Positions 12,894-26,530 of a DNA stretch of 64,000 bases are shown one piece after another. The stretch is from Luzula sylvatica (Eukaryota > Streptophyta > Magnoliopsida > Poales > Juncaceae). The stretch is from assembly GCA_946800325.1 (NCBI GenBank), contig OX326960.1, positions 14,718,393 to 14,782,392 of the forward strand, in the 5' to 3' direction. Within the stretch, counting starts at the first letter, position 1, and the number at the start of each line of letters is the position of its first letter. The notes under the pieces were generated by a model. That model ran no database searches. It saw only the letters and a program-made list of their open reading frames with translations, and had not been told where the DNA came from. The position numbers were made by a program, and so were the translations under genes.

Positions 12894-15800
12894 GTAAAAG
12901 ATACGATACAATCGATCTAAAAACACGTTATTTGAACTCCTCAAAGCGTTAAAATCATGTTTTGAATCGAAAAACAAACTTTCTTAGTGTTTGTGAAATT
13001 TGGTGAAAAGTTATGTACTAAAAGATACGATACAAATGATCCAAAAACACGTTATTTGAACTCCTCAAAGCGTTAAAATCTTGTTTTGAATCGAAAAACA
13101 AACTTTCTTAGTGTTTCTGAAATTTGGTGAAAAATTCTGTAGTAAAAGATGCGACACAATTGATCTAAAAACACGTTATTTGAACTCCTCAAAGCGTTAA
13201 AATCTTGTTTTCAATCGAAAAACAAACTTTCTTAGTGTTTGTGAAATTTGGTGAAAAGTTATGTAGTAAAAGATACGACACAAATGATCTAAAAACATGT
13301 TATTTGAACTCCTCAAAGCGTTAAAATCTTGTTTTGAATCGAAAAACAAACTTTCTTAGTGTTTGTGAAATTTGGTGAAAAGTTATGTACTAAAAGATAC
13401 GATACAAATGATCTAAAACACGTTATGTGAAATCCTCAAAGCGTTAAAATCTTGTTTTGAATCGAAAAACAAACTTTCTTAGTGTTTGTGAAATTTGGTG
13501 AAAAGTTATGTAGTAAAAGATATGATACAATTGATCTAAAAACACGTTATTTGAACTCCTCAAAGCGTTAAAATCTTGTTTTGAATCGAAAAACAAACTT
13601 TCTTAGTGTTTGTGAAATTTGGTGAAAAGTTATGTACTAAAAGAAACGATACAAATGATCTGAAAACACGCTATTTGAACTCCTGAATGCGTTAAAATCT
13701 TGTTTTGAATCGAAAAACAAACTTTCTTAGTGTTTGTGAAATTTGGTGAAAAGTTATGTAGTGAAAGATACGATACAAATGATCTAAAAACATGTTATTT
13801 GAACTCCTCAAAGCGTTAAAATCTTGTTTTGAATCGAGAAACAAAGTTTCTTAGTGTTTGTGAAATTTGGTGAAAAGTTATGTACTAAAAGATACGATAC
13901 AAATGATCTAAAAACACTTTATTTGAACTCCTCAAAGCGTTAAAATCTTGTTTTGAATCGAAAAACAAACTTTCTTAGTGTTTGTGAAATTTGGTGAAAA
14001 GTTATGTAGTAAAAGATACGATACAATTGATCTAAAAACACGTTATTTGTACTCCTCAAAGCGTTAAAATCTTGTTTTGAATCGAAAAACAAACTTTCTT
14101 AGTGTTTGTTAAATTTGGTGGAAAGTTATGTACTAAAAGATACGATACAAATGATCTGAAAACACGCTATTTGAACTCCTGAAAGCGTTAAAATCTTGTT
14201 TTGAATCGAAAAACAAACTTTCTTAGTGTTTGTGAAATTTGGTGAAAAGTTATGTAGTAAAAGATACGACACAATTGATCTAAAAACACGTTATTTGAAC
14301 TCCTCAAAGCGTTAAAATCTTGTTTTGAATCGAAAAACAAACATTCTTAGCGTTTGTGAAATTTGGTGAAAAGTTATGTAGTAAAAGATACGACACAATT
14401 GATCTAAAAACACGTTATTTGAACTCCTCAAAGCGTTAAAATCTTGTTTTGAATCGAAAAACAAACTTTCTTAGTGTTTGTGAAATTTGGTGAAAAGTTA
14501 TGTACTAAAAGAAACGATACAAATGATCTGAAAACACGCTATTTGAACTCCTGAAAGCATTAAAATCTTGTTTTGAATCGAAAAACAAACTTTCTTAGTG
14601 TTTGTGAAATATGGTGAAAAGTTATGTAGTAAAAGATACGATACAATTGATCTAAAAACACGTTATTTGAACTCCTCAAAGCGTTAAAATCTTGATTTGA
14701 ATTGAAAAACAAACTTTCTTAGTGTTTGTGAAATTTGGTGAAAAGTTATGTAGTAAAAGATACGATACAATTGATCTAAAAACACGCTATTTGAACTCCT
14801 CAAAGCATTAAAATCTTGATTTGAATTGAAAAACAAACTTTCTTAGTGTTCGTGAAATTTGGTGAAAAGTTATGTGGTAAAAGATACGATACAAATGATC
14901 TAAAAACACGTTATTTGAACACCCCAAAGCGTTAAAATCTTGTTTTGAAACGAAAAACAAACTTTCTTAGTGTTTGTCAAATTTGGTGAAAAATTATGTA
15001 GTAAAAGATACGATACAATTGATCTCAAAACACGTTATTTGAACTCCTCAAAGCGTTAAAATCTTGTTTTGAATCGAAAAACAAACTTTCTTAGTGTTTG
15101 TGAAATTTGGTGAAAAGTTATGTCGTAAAAGATACGATACAATTGATCTAAAAACACGTTATTTGAACTCCTCAAAGCGTTAAAATCTTGTTTTGAATCG
15201 AAAAACAAACTTTCTTAGTGTTTGTGAAATTTGGTTAAAAGTTATGTCGTAAAAGATACGATACAATTGATCTAAAAACACGTTATTTGAACTCCTCAAA
15301 GCGTTAAAATCTTTTTTTGAATCGAAAAACAAACTTTCTTATTGTTTGTGAAATTTGGTGAAAAGTTATGTAGTAAAAGATACGATACAAATGATCTAAA
15401 AACACGTTATTTGAACTCCTCAAAGCGTTAAAATCTTGTTTTGAATCGAAAAACAAACTTTCTTAGTGTTTGTGAAATTTGGTGAAAAGTTATGTACTAA
15501 AAGATACGATACAAATGATCTAAAAACACGTTATTTGAACTTCTCAAAGCGTTAAAATCTTGTTTTGAATCGAAAAACAAACTTTCTTAGTGTTTGTGAA
15601 ATTTGGTGAAAAGTTATGTAGCAAAAGATACGATACAATTGATCTAAAAACACGTTATTTGTACTCCTCAAAGCGTTAAAATCTTGTTTTGAGTCGAAAA
15701 ACAAACTTTCTTAGTGTTTGTGAAATTTGGTGAAAAGTTATGTACTAAAAGATACGATATAAATGATCTAAAAACACGTTATTTGAACTCCTCAAAGCGT

Positions 15801-16116
15801 TAAAATCTTGTTTTGAATCGAAAAACAAACATTCTTAGCGTTTGTGAAATTTGGTGAAAAGTTATGTAGTAAAAGATACGACACAATTGATCTAAAAACA
15901 CGTTATTTGAACTCCTCAAAGCGTTAAAATCTTGTTTTGAATCGAAAAACAAACTTTCTTAGTGTTTGTGAAATTTGGTGAAAAGTTATGTACTAAAAGA
16001 AACGATACAAATGATCTGAAAACACGCTATTTGAACTCCTGAAAGCGTTAAAATCTTGTTTTGAATCGAAAAACAAACTTTCTTAGTGTTTGTGAAATTT
16101 GGTGAAAAGTTATGTA
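10042..16116. repeat. 51-monomer tandem duplication, copy 2 (one monomer shorter)
   Basis: This is the downstream copy of 3719-9917. It follows at an offset of 6,323 bp up to K (15,373), then lacks the L monomer found at 9174-9297, so M' (15,497) matches 9298 at an offset of 6,199. The missing L is a clean one-monomer deletion. The loss is also present in both 12-kb duplicates, which suggests it came before them. Confidence 0.82.
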
Positions 16117-16488
16117 GTAAAAGATACGATACAATTGATCTAAAAACACGTTATTTGAACTCCTCAAAGCGTTAAAATCTTGATTTGAATTGAAAAACAA
16201 ACTTTCTTAGTGTTTGTGAAATTTGGTGAAAAGTTATGTAGTAAAAGATACGATACAATTGATCTAAAAACACGTTATTTGAACTCCTCAAAGCATTAAA
16301 ATCTTGATTTGAATTGAAAAACAAACTTTCTTAGTGTTCGTGAAATTTGGTGAAAAGTTATTTGGTAAAAGATACGATACAAATGATCTAAAAACACGTT
16401 ATTTGAACACCCCAAAGCGTTAAAATCTTGTTTTGAAACGAAAAACAAACTTTCTTAGTGTTTGTGAAATTTGGTGAAAAATTATGTA
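14381..16488. repeat. 17-monomer segment, first copy (offset 3,223 bp)
   Basis: The order f Q' R S U V W T' K M' N O P' Q'' R S U runs from 14,381 to 16,488 and recurs at 17,604-19,711. Both share gaaatatgg at the end of Q' and tttggtaaaag in the last U. The downstream copy continues into V, this one into C. Confidence 0.8.
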
Positions 16489-17479
16489 GTAAAAGATGCG
16501 ACACAATTGATCTAAAAACACGTTATTTGAACTCCTCAAAGCGTTAAAATCTTGTTTTCAATCGAAAAACAAACTTTCTTAGTGTTTGTGAAATTTGGTG
16601 AAAAGTTATGTAGTAAAAGATACGACACAAATGATCTAAAAACATGTTATTTGAACTCCTCAAAGCGTTAAAATCTTGTTTTGAATCGAAAAACAAACTT
16701 TCTTAGTGTTTGTGAAATTTGGTGAAAAGTTATGTACTAAAAGATACGATACAAATGATCTAAAACACGTTATGTGAAATCCTCAAAGCGTTAAAATCTT
16801 GTTTTGAATCGAAAAACAAACTTTCTTAGTGTTTGTGAAATTTGGTGAAAAGTTATGTAGTAAAAGATATGATACAATTGATCTAAAAACACGTTATTTG
16901 AACTCCTCAAAGCGTTAAAATCTTGTTTTGATTCGAAAAACAAACTTTCTTAGTGTTTGTGAAATTTGGTGAAAAGTTATGTACTAAAAGAAACGATACA
17001 AATGATCTGAAAACACGCTATTTGAACTCCTGAATGCGTTAAAATCTTGTTTTGAATCGAAAAACAAACTTTCTTAGTGTTTGTGAAATTTGGTGAAAAG
17101 TTATGTAGTGAAAGATACGATACAAATGATCTAAAAACATGTTATTTGAACTCCTCAAAGCGTTAAAATCTTGTTTTGAATCGAAAAACAAAGTTTCTTA
17201 GTGTTTGTGAAATTTGGTGAAAAGTTATGTCGTAAAAGATACGATACAATTGATCTAAAAACACGTTATTTGAACTCCTCAAAGCGTTAAAATCTTGTTT
17301 TGAATCGAAAAACAAACTTTCTTAGTGTTTGTGAAATTTGGTGAAAAGTTATGTAGTAAAAGATACGATACAATTGATCTAAAAACACGTTATTTGAACT
17401 CCTCAAAGCGTTAAAATCTTGATTTGAATTGAAAAACAAACTTTCTTAGTGTTTGTGAAATTTGGTGAAAAGTTATGTA

Positions 17480-17603
17480 GTAAAAGATACGATACAATTG
17501 ATCTAAAAACACGCTATTTGAACTCCTCAAAGCATTAAAATCTTGATTTGAATTGAAAAACAAACATTCTTAGCGTTTGTGAAATTTGGTGAAAAGTTAT
17601 GTA
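17480..17603. repeat. Chimeric monomer S/f
   Basis: It has acacgctat, agcatt and ttgatttgaattg like class S, then cattcttagcg as found at the end of f. The crossover lies in the short shared stretch around 17,555-17,570. It is present unchanged at 29,752-29,875 in the second 12-kb duplicate. Confidence 0.75.
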
Positions 17604-19711
17604 GTAAAAGATACGACACAATTGATCTAAAAACACGTTATTTGAACTCCTCAAAGCGTTAAAATCTTGTTTTGAATCGAAAAACAAACTTTCTTAGTGT
17701 TTGTGAAATTTGGTGAAAAGTTATGTACTAAAAGAAACGATACAAATGATCTGAAAACACGCTATTTGAACTCCTGAAAGCATTAAAATCTTGTTTTGAA
17801 TCGAAAAACAAACTTTCTTAGTGTTTGTGAAATATGGTGAAAAGTTATGTAGTAAAAGATACGATACAATTGATCTAAAAACACGTTATTTGAACTCCTC
17901 AAAGCGTTAAAATCTTGATTTGAATTGAAAAACAAACTTTCTTAGTGTTTGTGAAATTTGGTGAAAAGTTATGTAGTAAAAGATACGATACAATTGATCT
18001 AAAAACACGCTATTTGAACTCCTCAAAGCATTAAAATCTTGATTTGAATTGAAAAACAAACTTTCTTAGTGTTCGTGAAATTTGGTGAAAAGTTATGTGG
18101 TAAAAGATACGATACAAATGATCTAAAAACACGTTATTTGAACACCCCAAAGCGTTAAAATCTTGTTTTGAAACGAAAAACAAACTTTCTTAGTGTTTGT
18201 CAAATTTGGTGAAAAATTATGTAGTAAAAGATACGATACAATTGATCTCAAAACACGTTATTTGAACTCCTCAAAGCGTTAAAATCTTGTTTTGAATCGA
18301 AAAACAAACTTTCTTAGTGTTTGTGAAATTTGGTGAAAAGTTATGTCGTAAAAGATACGATACAATTGATCTAAAAACACGTTATTTGAACTCCTCAAAG
18401 CGTTAAAATCTTGTTTTGAATCGAAAAACAAACTTTCTTAGTGTTTGTGAAATTTGGTTAAAAGTTATGTCGTAAAAGATACGATACAATTGATCTAAAA
18501 ACACGTTATTTGAACTCCTCAAAGCGTTAAAATCTTTTTTTGAATCGAAAAACAAACTTTCTTATTGTTTGTGAAATTTGGTGAAAAGTTATGTAGTAAA
18601 AGATACGATACAAATGATCTAAAAACACGTTATTTGAACTCCTCAAAGCGTTAAAATCTTGTTTTGAATCGAAAAACAAACTTTCTTAGTGTTTGTGAAA
18701 TTTGGTGAAAAGTTATGTACTAAAAGATACGATACAAATGATCTAAAAACACGTTATTTGAACTTCTCAAAGCGTTAAAATCTTGTTTTGAATCGAAAAA
18801 CAAACTTTCTTAGTGTTTGTGAAATTTGGTGAAAAGTTATGTAGCAAAAGATACGATACAATTGATCTAAAAACACGTTATTTGTACTCCTCAAAGCGTT
18901 AAAATCTTGTTTTGAGTCGAAAAACAAACTTTCTTAGTGTTTGTGAAATTTGGTGAAAAGTTATGTACTAAAAGATACGATATAAATGATCTAAAAACAC
19001 GTTATTTGAACTCCTCAAAGCGTTAAAATCTTGTTTTGAATCGAAAAACAAACATTCTTAGCGTTTGTGAAATTTGGTGAAAAGTTATGTAGTAAAAGAT
19101 ACGACACAATTGATCTAAAAACACGTTATTTGAACTCCTCAAAGCGTTAAAATCTTGTTTTGAATCGAAAAACAAACTTTCTTAGTGTTTGTGAAATTTG
19201 GTGAAAAGTTATGTACTAAAAGAAACGATACAAATGATCTGAAAACACGCTATTTGAACTCCTGAAAGCGTTAAAATCTTGTTTTGAATCGAAAAACAAA
19301 CTTTCTTAGTGTTTGTGAAATTTGGTGAAAAGTTATGTAGTAAAAGATACGATACAATTGATCTAAAAACACGTTATTTGAACTCCTCAAAGCGTTAAAA
19401 TCTTGATTTGAATTGAAAAACAAACTTTCTTAGTGTTTGTGAAATTTGGTGAAAAGTTATGTAGTAAAAGATACGATACAATTGATCTAAAAACACGTTA
19501 TTTGAACTCCTCAAAGCATTAAAATCTTGATTTGAATTGAAAAACAAACTTTCTTAGTGTTCGTGAAATTTGGTGAAAAGTTATTTGGTAAAAGATACGA
19601 TACAAATGATCTAAAAACACGTTATTTGAACACCCCAAAGCGTTAAAATCTTGTTTTGAAACGAAAAACAAACTTTCTTAGTGTTTGTGAAATTTGGTGA
19701 AAAATTATGTA
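17604..19711. repeat. 17-monomer segment, second copy (offset 3,223 bp)
   Basis: This repeats 14,381-16,488 in class order and marker substitutions. It is entered through the S/f hybrid at 17,480-17,603, which has ttgatttgaattg in its middle and cattcttagcg at its end. The pair is itself contained in both 12,272-bp duplicates, at least in part, so it is older than they are. Confidence 0.8.
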
Positions 19712-20083
19712 GTAAAAGATACGATACAATTGATCTCAAAACACGTTATTTGAACTCCTCAAAGCGTTAAAATCTTGTTTTGAATCGAAAAACAAACTTT
19801 CTTAGTGTTTGTGAAATTTGGTGAAAAGTTATGTCGTAAAAGATACGATACAATTGATCTAAAAACACGTTATTTGAACTCCTCAAAGCGTTAAAATCTT
19901 GTTTTGAATCGAAAAACAAACTTTCTTAGTGTTTGTGAAATTTGGTTAAAAGTTATGTCGTAAAAGATACGATACAATTGATCTAAAAACACGTTATTTG
20001 AACTCCTCAAAGCGTTAAAATCTTTTTTTGAATCGAAAAACAAACTTTCTTAGTGTTTGTGAAATTTGTTGAAAAGTTATGTA

Positions 20084-23000
20084 GTAAAAGATACGATACA
20101 ATCGATCTAAAAACACGTTATTTGAACTCCTCAAAGCGTTAAAATCATGTTTTGAATCGAAAAACAAACTTTCTTAGTGTTTGTGAAATTTGGTGAAAAG
20201 TTATGTACTAAAAGATACGATACAAATGATCCAAAAACACGTTATTTGAACTCCTCAAAGCGTTAAAATCTTGTTTTGAATCGAAAAACAAACTTTCTTA
20301 GTGTTTCTGAAATTTGGTGAAAAATTATGTAGTAAAAGATGCGACACAATTGATCTAAAAACACGTTATTTGAACTCCTCAAAGCGTTAAAATCTTGTTT
20401 TCAATCGAAAAACAAACTTTCTTAGTTTTTGTGAAATTTGGTGAAAAGTTATGTAGTAAAAGATACGACACAAATGATCTAAAAACATGTTATTTGAACT
20501 CCTCAAAGCGTTAAAATCTTGTTTTGAATCGAAAAACAAACTTTCTTAGTGTTTGTGAAATTTGGTGAAAAGTTATGTACTAAAAGATACGATACAAATG
20601 ATCTAAAACACGTTATGTGAAATCCTCAAAGCGTTAAAATCTTGTTTTGAATCGAAAAACAAACTTTCTTAGTGTTTGTGAAATTTGGTGAAAAGTTATG
20701 TAGTAAAAGATATGATACAATTGATCTAAAAACACGTTATTTGAACTCCTCAAAGCGTTAAAATCTTGTTTTGATTCGAAAAACAAACTTTCTTAGTGTT
20801 TGTGAAATTTGGTGAAAAGTTATGTACTAAAAGAAACGATACAAATGATCTGAAAACACGCTATTTGAACTCCTGAATGCGTTAAAATCTTGTTTTGAAT
20901 CGAAAAACAAACTTTCTTAGTGTTTGTGAAATTTGGTGAAAAGTTATGTAGTGAAAGATACGATACAAATGATCTAAAAACATGTTATTTGAACTCCTCA
21001 AAGCGTTAAAATCTTGTTTTGAATCGAAAAACAAAGTTTCTTAGTGTTTGTGAAATTTGGTGAAAAGTTATGTACTAAAAGATACGATACAAATGATCTA
21101 AAAACACTTTATTTGAACTCCTCAAAGCGTTAAAATCTTGTTTTGAATCGAAAAACAAACTTTCTTAGTGTTTGTGAAATTTGGTGAAAAGTTATGTAGT
21201 AAAAGATACGATACAATTGATCTAAAAACACGTTATTTGTACTCCTCAAAGCGTTAAAATCTTGTTTTGAATCGAAAAACAAACTTTCTTAGTGTTTGTT
21301 AAATTTGGTGGAAAGTTATGTACTAAAAGATACGATACAAATGATCTGAAAACACGCTATTTGAACTCCTGAAAGCGTTAAAATCTTGTTTTGAATCGAA
21401 AAACAAACTTTCTTAGTGTTTGTGAAATTTGGTGAAAAGTTATGTAGTAAAAGATACGACACAATTGATCTAAAAACACGTTATTTGAACTCCTCAAAGC
21501 GTTAAAATCTTGTTTTGAATCGAAAAACAAACATTCTTAGCGTTTGTGAAATTTGGTGAAAAGTTATGTAGTAAAAGATACGACACAATTGATCTAAAAA
21601 CACGTTATTTGAACTCCTCAAAGCGTTAAAATCTTGTTTTGAATCGAAAAACAAACTTTCTTAGTGTTTGTGAAATTTGGTGAAAAGTTATGTACTAAAA
21701 GAAACGATACAAATGATCTGAAAACACGCTATTTGAACTCCTGAAAGCATTAAAATCTTGTTTTGAATCGAAAAACAAACTTTCTTAGTGTTTGTGAAAT
21801 ATGGTGAAAAGTTATGTAGTAAAAGATACGATACAATTGATCTAAAAACACGTTATTTGAACTCCTCAAAGCGTTAAAATCTTGATTTGAATTGAAAAAC
21901 AAACTTTCTTAGTGTTTGTGAAATTTGGTGAAAAGTTATGTAGTAAAAGATACGATACAATTGATCTAAAAACACGCTATTTGAACTCCTCAAAGCATTA
22001 AAATCTTGATTTGAATTGAAAAACAAACTTTCTTAGTGTTCGTGAAATTTGGTGAAAAGTTATGTGGTAAAAGATACGATACAAATGATCTAAAAACACG
22101 TTATTTGAACACCCCAAAGCGTTAAAATCTTGTTTTGAAACGAAAAACAAACTTTCTTAGTGTTTGTCAAATTTGGTGAAAAATTATGTAGTAAAAGATA
22201 CGATACAATTGATCTCAAAACACGTTATTTGAACTCCTCAAAGCGTTAAAATCTTGTTTTGAATCGAAAAACAAACTTTCTTAGTGTTTGTGAAATTTGG
22301 TGAAAAGTTATGTCGTAAAAGATACGATACAATTGATCTAAAAACACGTTATTTGAACTCCTCAAAGCGTTAAAATCTTGTTTTGAATCGAAAAACAAAC
22401 TTTCTTAGTGTTTGTGAAATTTGGTTAAAAGTTATGTCGTAAAAGATACGATACAATTGATCTAAAAACACGTTATTTGAACTCCTCAAAGCGTTAAAAT
22501 CTTTTTTTGAATCGAAAAACAAACTTTCTTATTGTTTGTGAAATTTGGTGAAAAGTTATGTAGTAAAAGATACGATACAAATGATCTAAAAACACGTTAT
22601 TTGAACTCCTCAAAGCGTTAAAATCTTGTTTTGAATCGAAAAACAAACTTTCTTAGTGTTTGTGAAATTTGGTGAAAAGTTATGTAGCAAAAGATACGAT
22701 ACAATTGATCTAAAAACACGTTATTTGTACTCCTCAAAGCGTTAAAATCTTGTTTTGAATCGAAAAACAAACTTTCTTAGTGTTTGTGAAATTTGGTGAA
22801 AAGTTATGTACTAAAAGATACGATACAAATGATCTAAAAACACGTTATTTGAACTTCTCAAAGCGTTAAAATCTTGTTTTGAATCGAAAAACAAACTTTC
22901 TTAGTGTTTGTGAAATTTGGTGAAAAGTTATGTAGCAAAAGATACGATACAATTGATCTAAAAACACGTTATTTGTACTCCTCAAAGCGTTAAAATCTTG

Positions 23001-24050
23001 TTTTGAGTCGAAAAACAAACTTTCTTAGTGTTTGTGAAATTTGGTGAAAAGTTATGTACTAAAAGATACGATATAAATGATCTAAAAACACGTTATTTGA
23101 ACTCCTCAAAGCGTTAAAATCTTGTTTTGAATCGAAAAACAAACATTCTTAGCGTTTGTGAAATTTGGTGAAAAGTTATGTAGTAAAAGATACGACACAA
23201 TTGATCTAAAAACACGTTATTTGAACTCCTCAAAGCGTTAAAATCTTGTTTTGAATCGAAAAACAAACTTTCTTAGTGTTTGTGAAATTTGGTGAAAAGT
23301 TATGTAGTAAAAGATACGATACAATTGATCTAAAAACACGTTATTTGAACTCCTCAAAGCGTTAAAATCTTGATTTGAATTGAAAAACAAACTTTCTTAG
23401 TGTTTGTGAAATTTGGTGAAAAGTTATGTAGTAAAAGATACGATACAATTGATCTAAAAACACGTTATTTGAACTCCTCAAAGCATTAAAATCTTGATTT
23501 GAATTGAAAAACAAACTTTCTTAGTGTTCGTGAAATTTGGTGAAAAGTTATTTGGTAAAAGATACGATACAAATGATCTAAAAACACGTTATTTGAACAC
23601 CCCAAAGCGTTAAAATCTTGTTTTGAAACGAAAAACAAACTTTCTTAGTGTTTGTGAAATTTGGTGAAAAATTATGTAGTAAAAGATACGATACAATTGA
23701 TCTCAAAACACGTTATTTGAACTCCTCAAAGCGTTAAAATCTTGTTTTGAATCGAAAAACAAACTTTCTTAGTGTTTGTGAAATTTGGTGAAAAGTTATG
23801 TCGTAAAAGATACGATACAATTGATCTAAAAACACGTTATTTGAACTCCTCAAAGCGTTAAAATCTTGTTTTGAATCGAAAAACAAACTTTCTTAGTGTT
23901 TGTGAAATTTGGTTAAAAGTTATGTCGTAAAAGATACGATACAATTGATCTAAAAACACGTTATTTGAACTCCTCAAAGCGTTAAAATCTTTTTTTGAAT
24001 CGAAAAACAAACTTTCTTAGTGTTTGTGAAATTTGTTGAAAAGTTATGTA
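20084..24050. repeat. HOR block 5: 32-monomer unit, first copy
   Basis: Order is A B C D E F a b c d e f f Q' R S U V W T' K L M' N O' P' R S U V W T, 32 copies, 3,967 bp, with E at 20,580. The same order and length occur at 32,356-36,322 and 43,141-47,107, making this the most regular HOR in the window. Q'' is missing after P' in all three copies. A copy-specific change, cttagttttt near 20,420, is shared with the second copy but not the third. Confidence 0.87.
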
Positions 24051-26530
24051 GTAAAAGATACGATACAATCGATCTAAAAACACGTTATTTGAACTCCTCA
24101 AAGCGTTAAAATCATGTTTTGAATCGAAAAACAAACTTTCTTAGTGTTTGTGAAATTTGGTGAAAAGTTATGTACTAAAAGATACGATACAAATGATCCA
24201 AAAACACGTTATTTGAACTCCTCAAAGCGTTAAAATCTTGTTTTGAATCGAAAAACAAACTTTCTTAGTGTTTCTGAAATTTGGTGAAAAATTATGTAGT
24301 AAAAGATGCGACACAATTGATCTAAAAACACGTTATTTGAACTCCTCAAAGCGTTAAAATCTTGTTTTCAATCGAAAAACAAACTTTCTTAGTGTTTGTG
24401 AAATTTGGTGAAAAGTTATGTAGTAAAAGATACGACACAAATGATCTAAAAACATGTTATTTGAACTCCTCAAAGCGTTAAAATCTTGTTTTGAATCGAA
24501 AAACAAACTTTCTTAGTGTTTGTGAAATTTGGTGAAAAGTTATGTAGTAAAAGATACGATACAATTGATCTAAAAACACGTTATTTGAACTCCTCGAAGC
24601 GTTAAAATCTTGTTTTGAATCGAAAAACAAACTTTCTTTGTGTTTGTGAAATTTGGTTAAAAGCTATGTAGTAAAAGATACGATACAATTGATCTAAAAA
24701 CACGTTATTTGAACTCCTCAAAGCGTTAAAAACTTGTTTTGAATCGAAAAACAAACTTTCTTAGTGTTTGTGAAATTTGGTGAAAAGTTATGTAGTAAAA
24801 GATACGATACACATAATCAAAAAACATGTTATTTGAACTCCTCAAAGCGTTAAAATCTTGTTTTGAATCGAAAAACAAACTTTCTTAGTGTTTGTGAAAT
24901 TTGGAGAAAAGTTATGTAGTAAAAGATACGATACAAATGATCTAAAAACACGTTATTTGAACTCCTCAAAGCGTTAAAATCTTGTTTTGAATCGAAAAAC
25001 AAACTTTCTTAGTGTTTGTGAAATTTGGTGAAAAGTTATGTAGCAAAAGATACTATACAATTGATCTAAAAACACGTTATTTGTACTCCTCAAAGCGTTA
25101 AAATCTTGTTTTGAATCGAAAAACAAACTTTCTTAGTGTTTGTGAAATTTGGTGAAAAGTTATGTACTAAAAGATACGATACAAATGATCTAAAAACACG
25201 TTATTTGAACTCCTCAAAGCGTTAAAATCTTGTTTTGAATCGAAAAACAAACTTTCTTAGTGTTTGTGAAATTTGGTGAAAAGTTATGTAGCAAAAGATA
25301 CGATACAATTGATCTAAAAACACGTTATTTGTACTCCTCAAAGCGTTAAAATCTTGTTTTGAGTCGAAAAACAAACTTTCTTAGTGTTTGTGAAATTTGG
25401 TGAAAAGTTATGTACTAAAAGATACGATATAAATGATCTAAAAACACGTTATTTGAACTCCTCAAAGCGTTAAAATCTTGTTTTGAATCGAAAAACAAAC
25501 TTTCATAGCGTTTGTGAAATTTGGTGAAAAGTTATGTAGTAAAAGATACGACACAATAGATCTAAAAACACGTTATTTGAACTCCTCAAAGCGTTAAAAT
25601 CTTGTTTTGAATCGAAAAACAAACTTTCTTAGTGTTTGTGAAATTTGGTGAAAAGTTATGTACTAAAAGAAACGATACAAATGATCTGAAAACACGCTAT
25701 TTGAACTCCTGAAAGTTTTAAAATCTTGTTTTGAATCGAAAAACAAACTTTCTTAGTGTTTGTGAAATTTGGTGAAAAGTTATGTAGTAAAAGATACGAT
25801 ACAATTGATCTAAAAACACGTTATTTGAACTCCTCAAAGCGTTAAAATCTTGATTTGAATTGAAAAACAAACTTTCTTAGTGTTTGTGAAATTTGGTGAA
25901 AAGTTATGTAGTAAAAGATACGATACAATTGATCTAAAAACACGTTATTTGAACTCCTCAAAGCATTAAAATCTTGATTTGAATTGAAAAACAAACTTTC
26001 TTAGTGTTCGTGAAATTTGGTGAAAAGTTATGTGGTAAAAGATACGATACAAATGATCTAAAAACACGTTATTTGAACACCCCAAAGCGTTAAAATCTTG
26101 TTTTGAAACGAAAAACAAACTTTCTTAGTGTTTGTGAAATTTGGTGAAAAATTATGTAGTAAAAGATACGATACAATTGATCTCAAAACACGTTATTTGA
26201 ACTCCTCAAAGCGTTAAAATCTTGTTTTGAATCGAAAAACAAACTTTCTTAGTGTTTGTGAAATTTGGTGAAAAGTTATGTCGTAAAAGATACGATACAA
26301 TTGATCTAAAAACACGTTATTTGAACTCCTCAAAGCGTTAAAATCTTGTTTTGACTCGAAAAACAAACTTTCTTAGTGTTTGTGAAATTTGGTTAAAAGT
26401 TATGTCGTAAAAGATACGATACAATTGATCTAAAAACACGTTATTTGAACTCCTCAAAGCGTTAAAATCTTTTTTTGAATCGAAAAACAAACTTTCTTAG
26501 TGTTTGTGAAATTTGTTGAAAAGTTATGTA
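24051..26530. repeat. HOR block 6: 20 monomers, A-D joined to H-T
   Basis: Order is A B C D H I J K L M N O P Q R S U V W T, 20 copies of 124 bp, 2,480 bp. E, F and G are absent: D (24,423) is followed directly by H (24,547). Marker changes include gatactatac near 25,051 and tttcatagcg at 25,501. All are repeated 12,272 bp downstream. It has as many monomers as block 1 but a different composition, so the shared length is coincidental. Confidence 0.86.

Larger units (their letters stand above)
12894..20083. repeat. HOR block 4: 58 monomers, internally rearranged
   Basis: Order is A-F a-f f Q' R S U V W T' K M' N O P' Q'' R S U, then C D E F a b (16489-17231) without A or B, then W R S f Q' R S U V W T' K M' N O P' Q'' R S U V W T. 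That is 58 copies, 7,190 bp, with E at 13,390 and 16,737. U followed directly by C at 16,489, b followed by a W-like monomer at 17,232, and an S/f hybrid at 17,480-17,603 mark internal joins. The first 12,272-bp duplicate starts inside this block at about 15,497. Confidence 0.83.
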
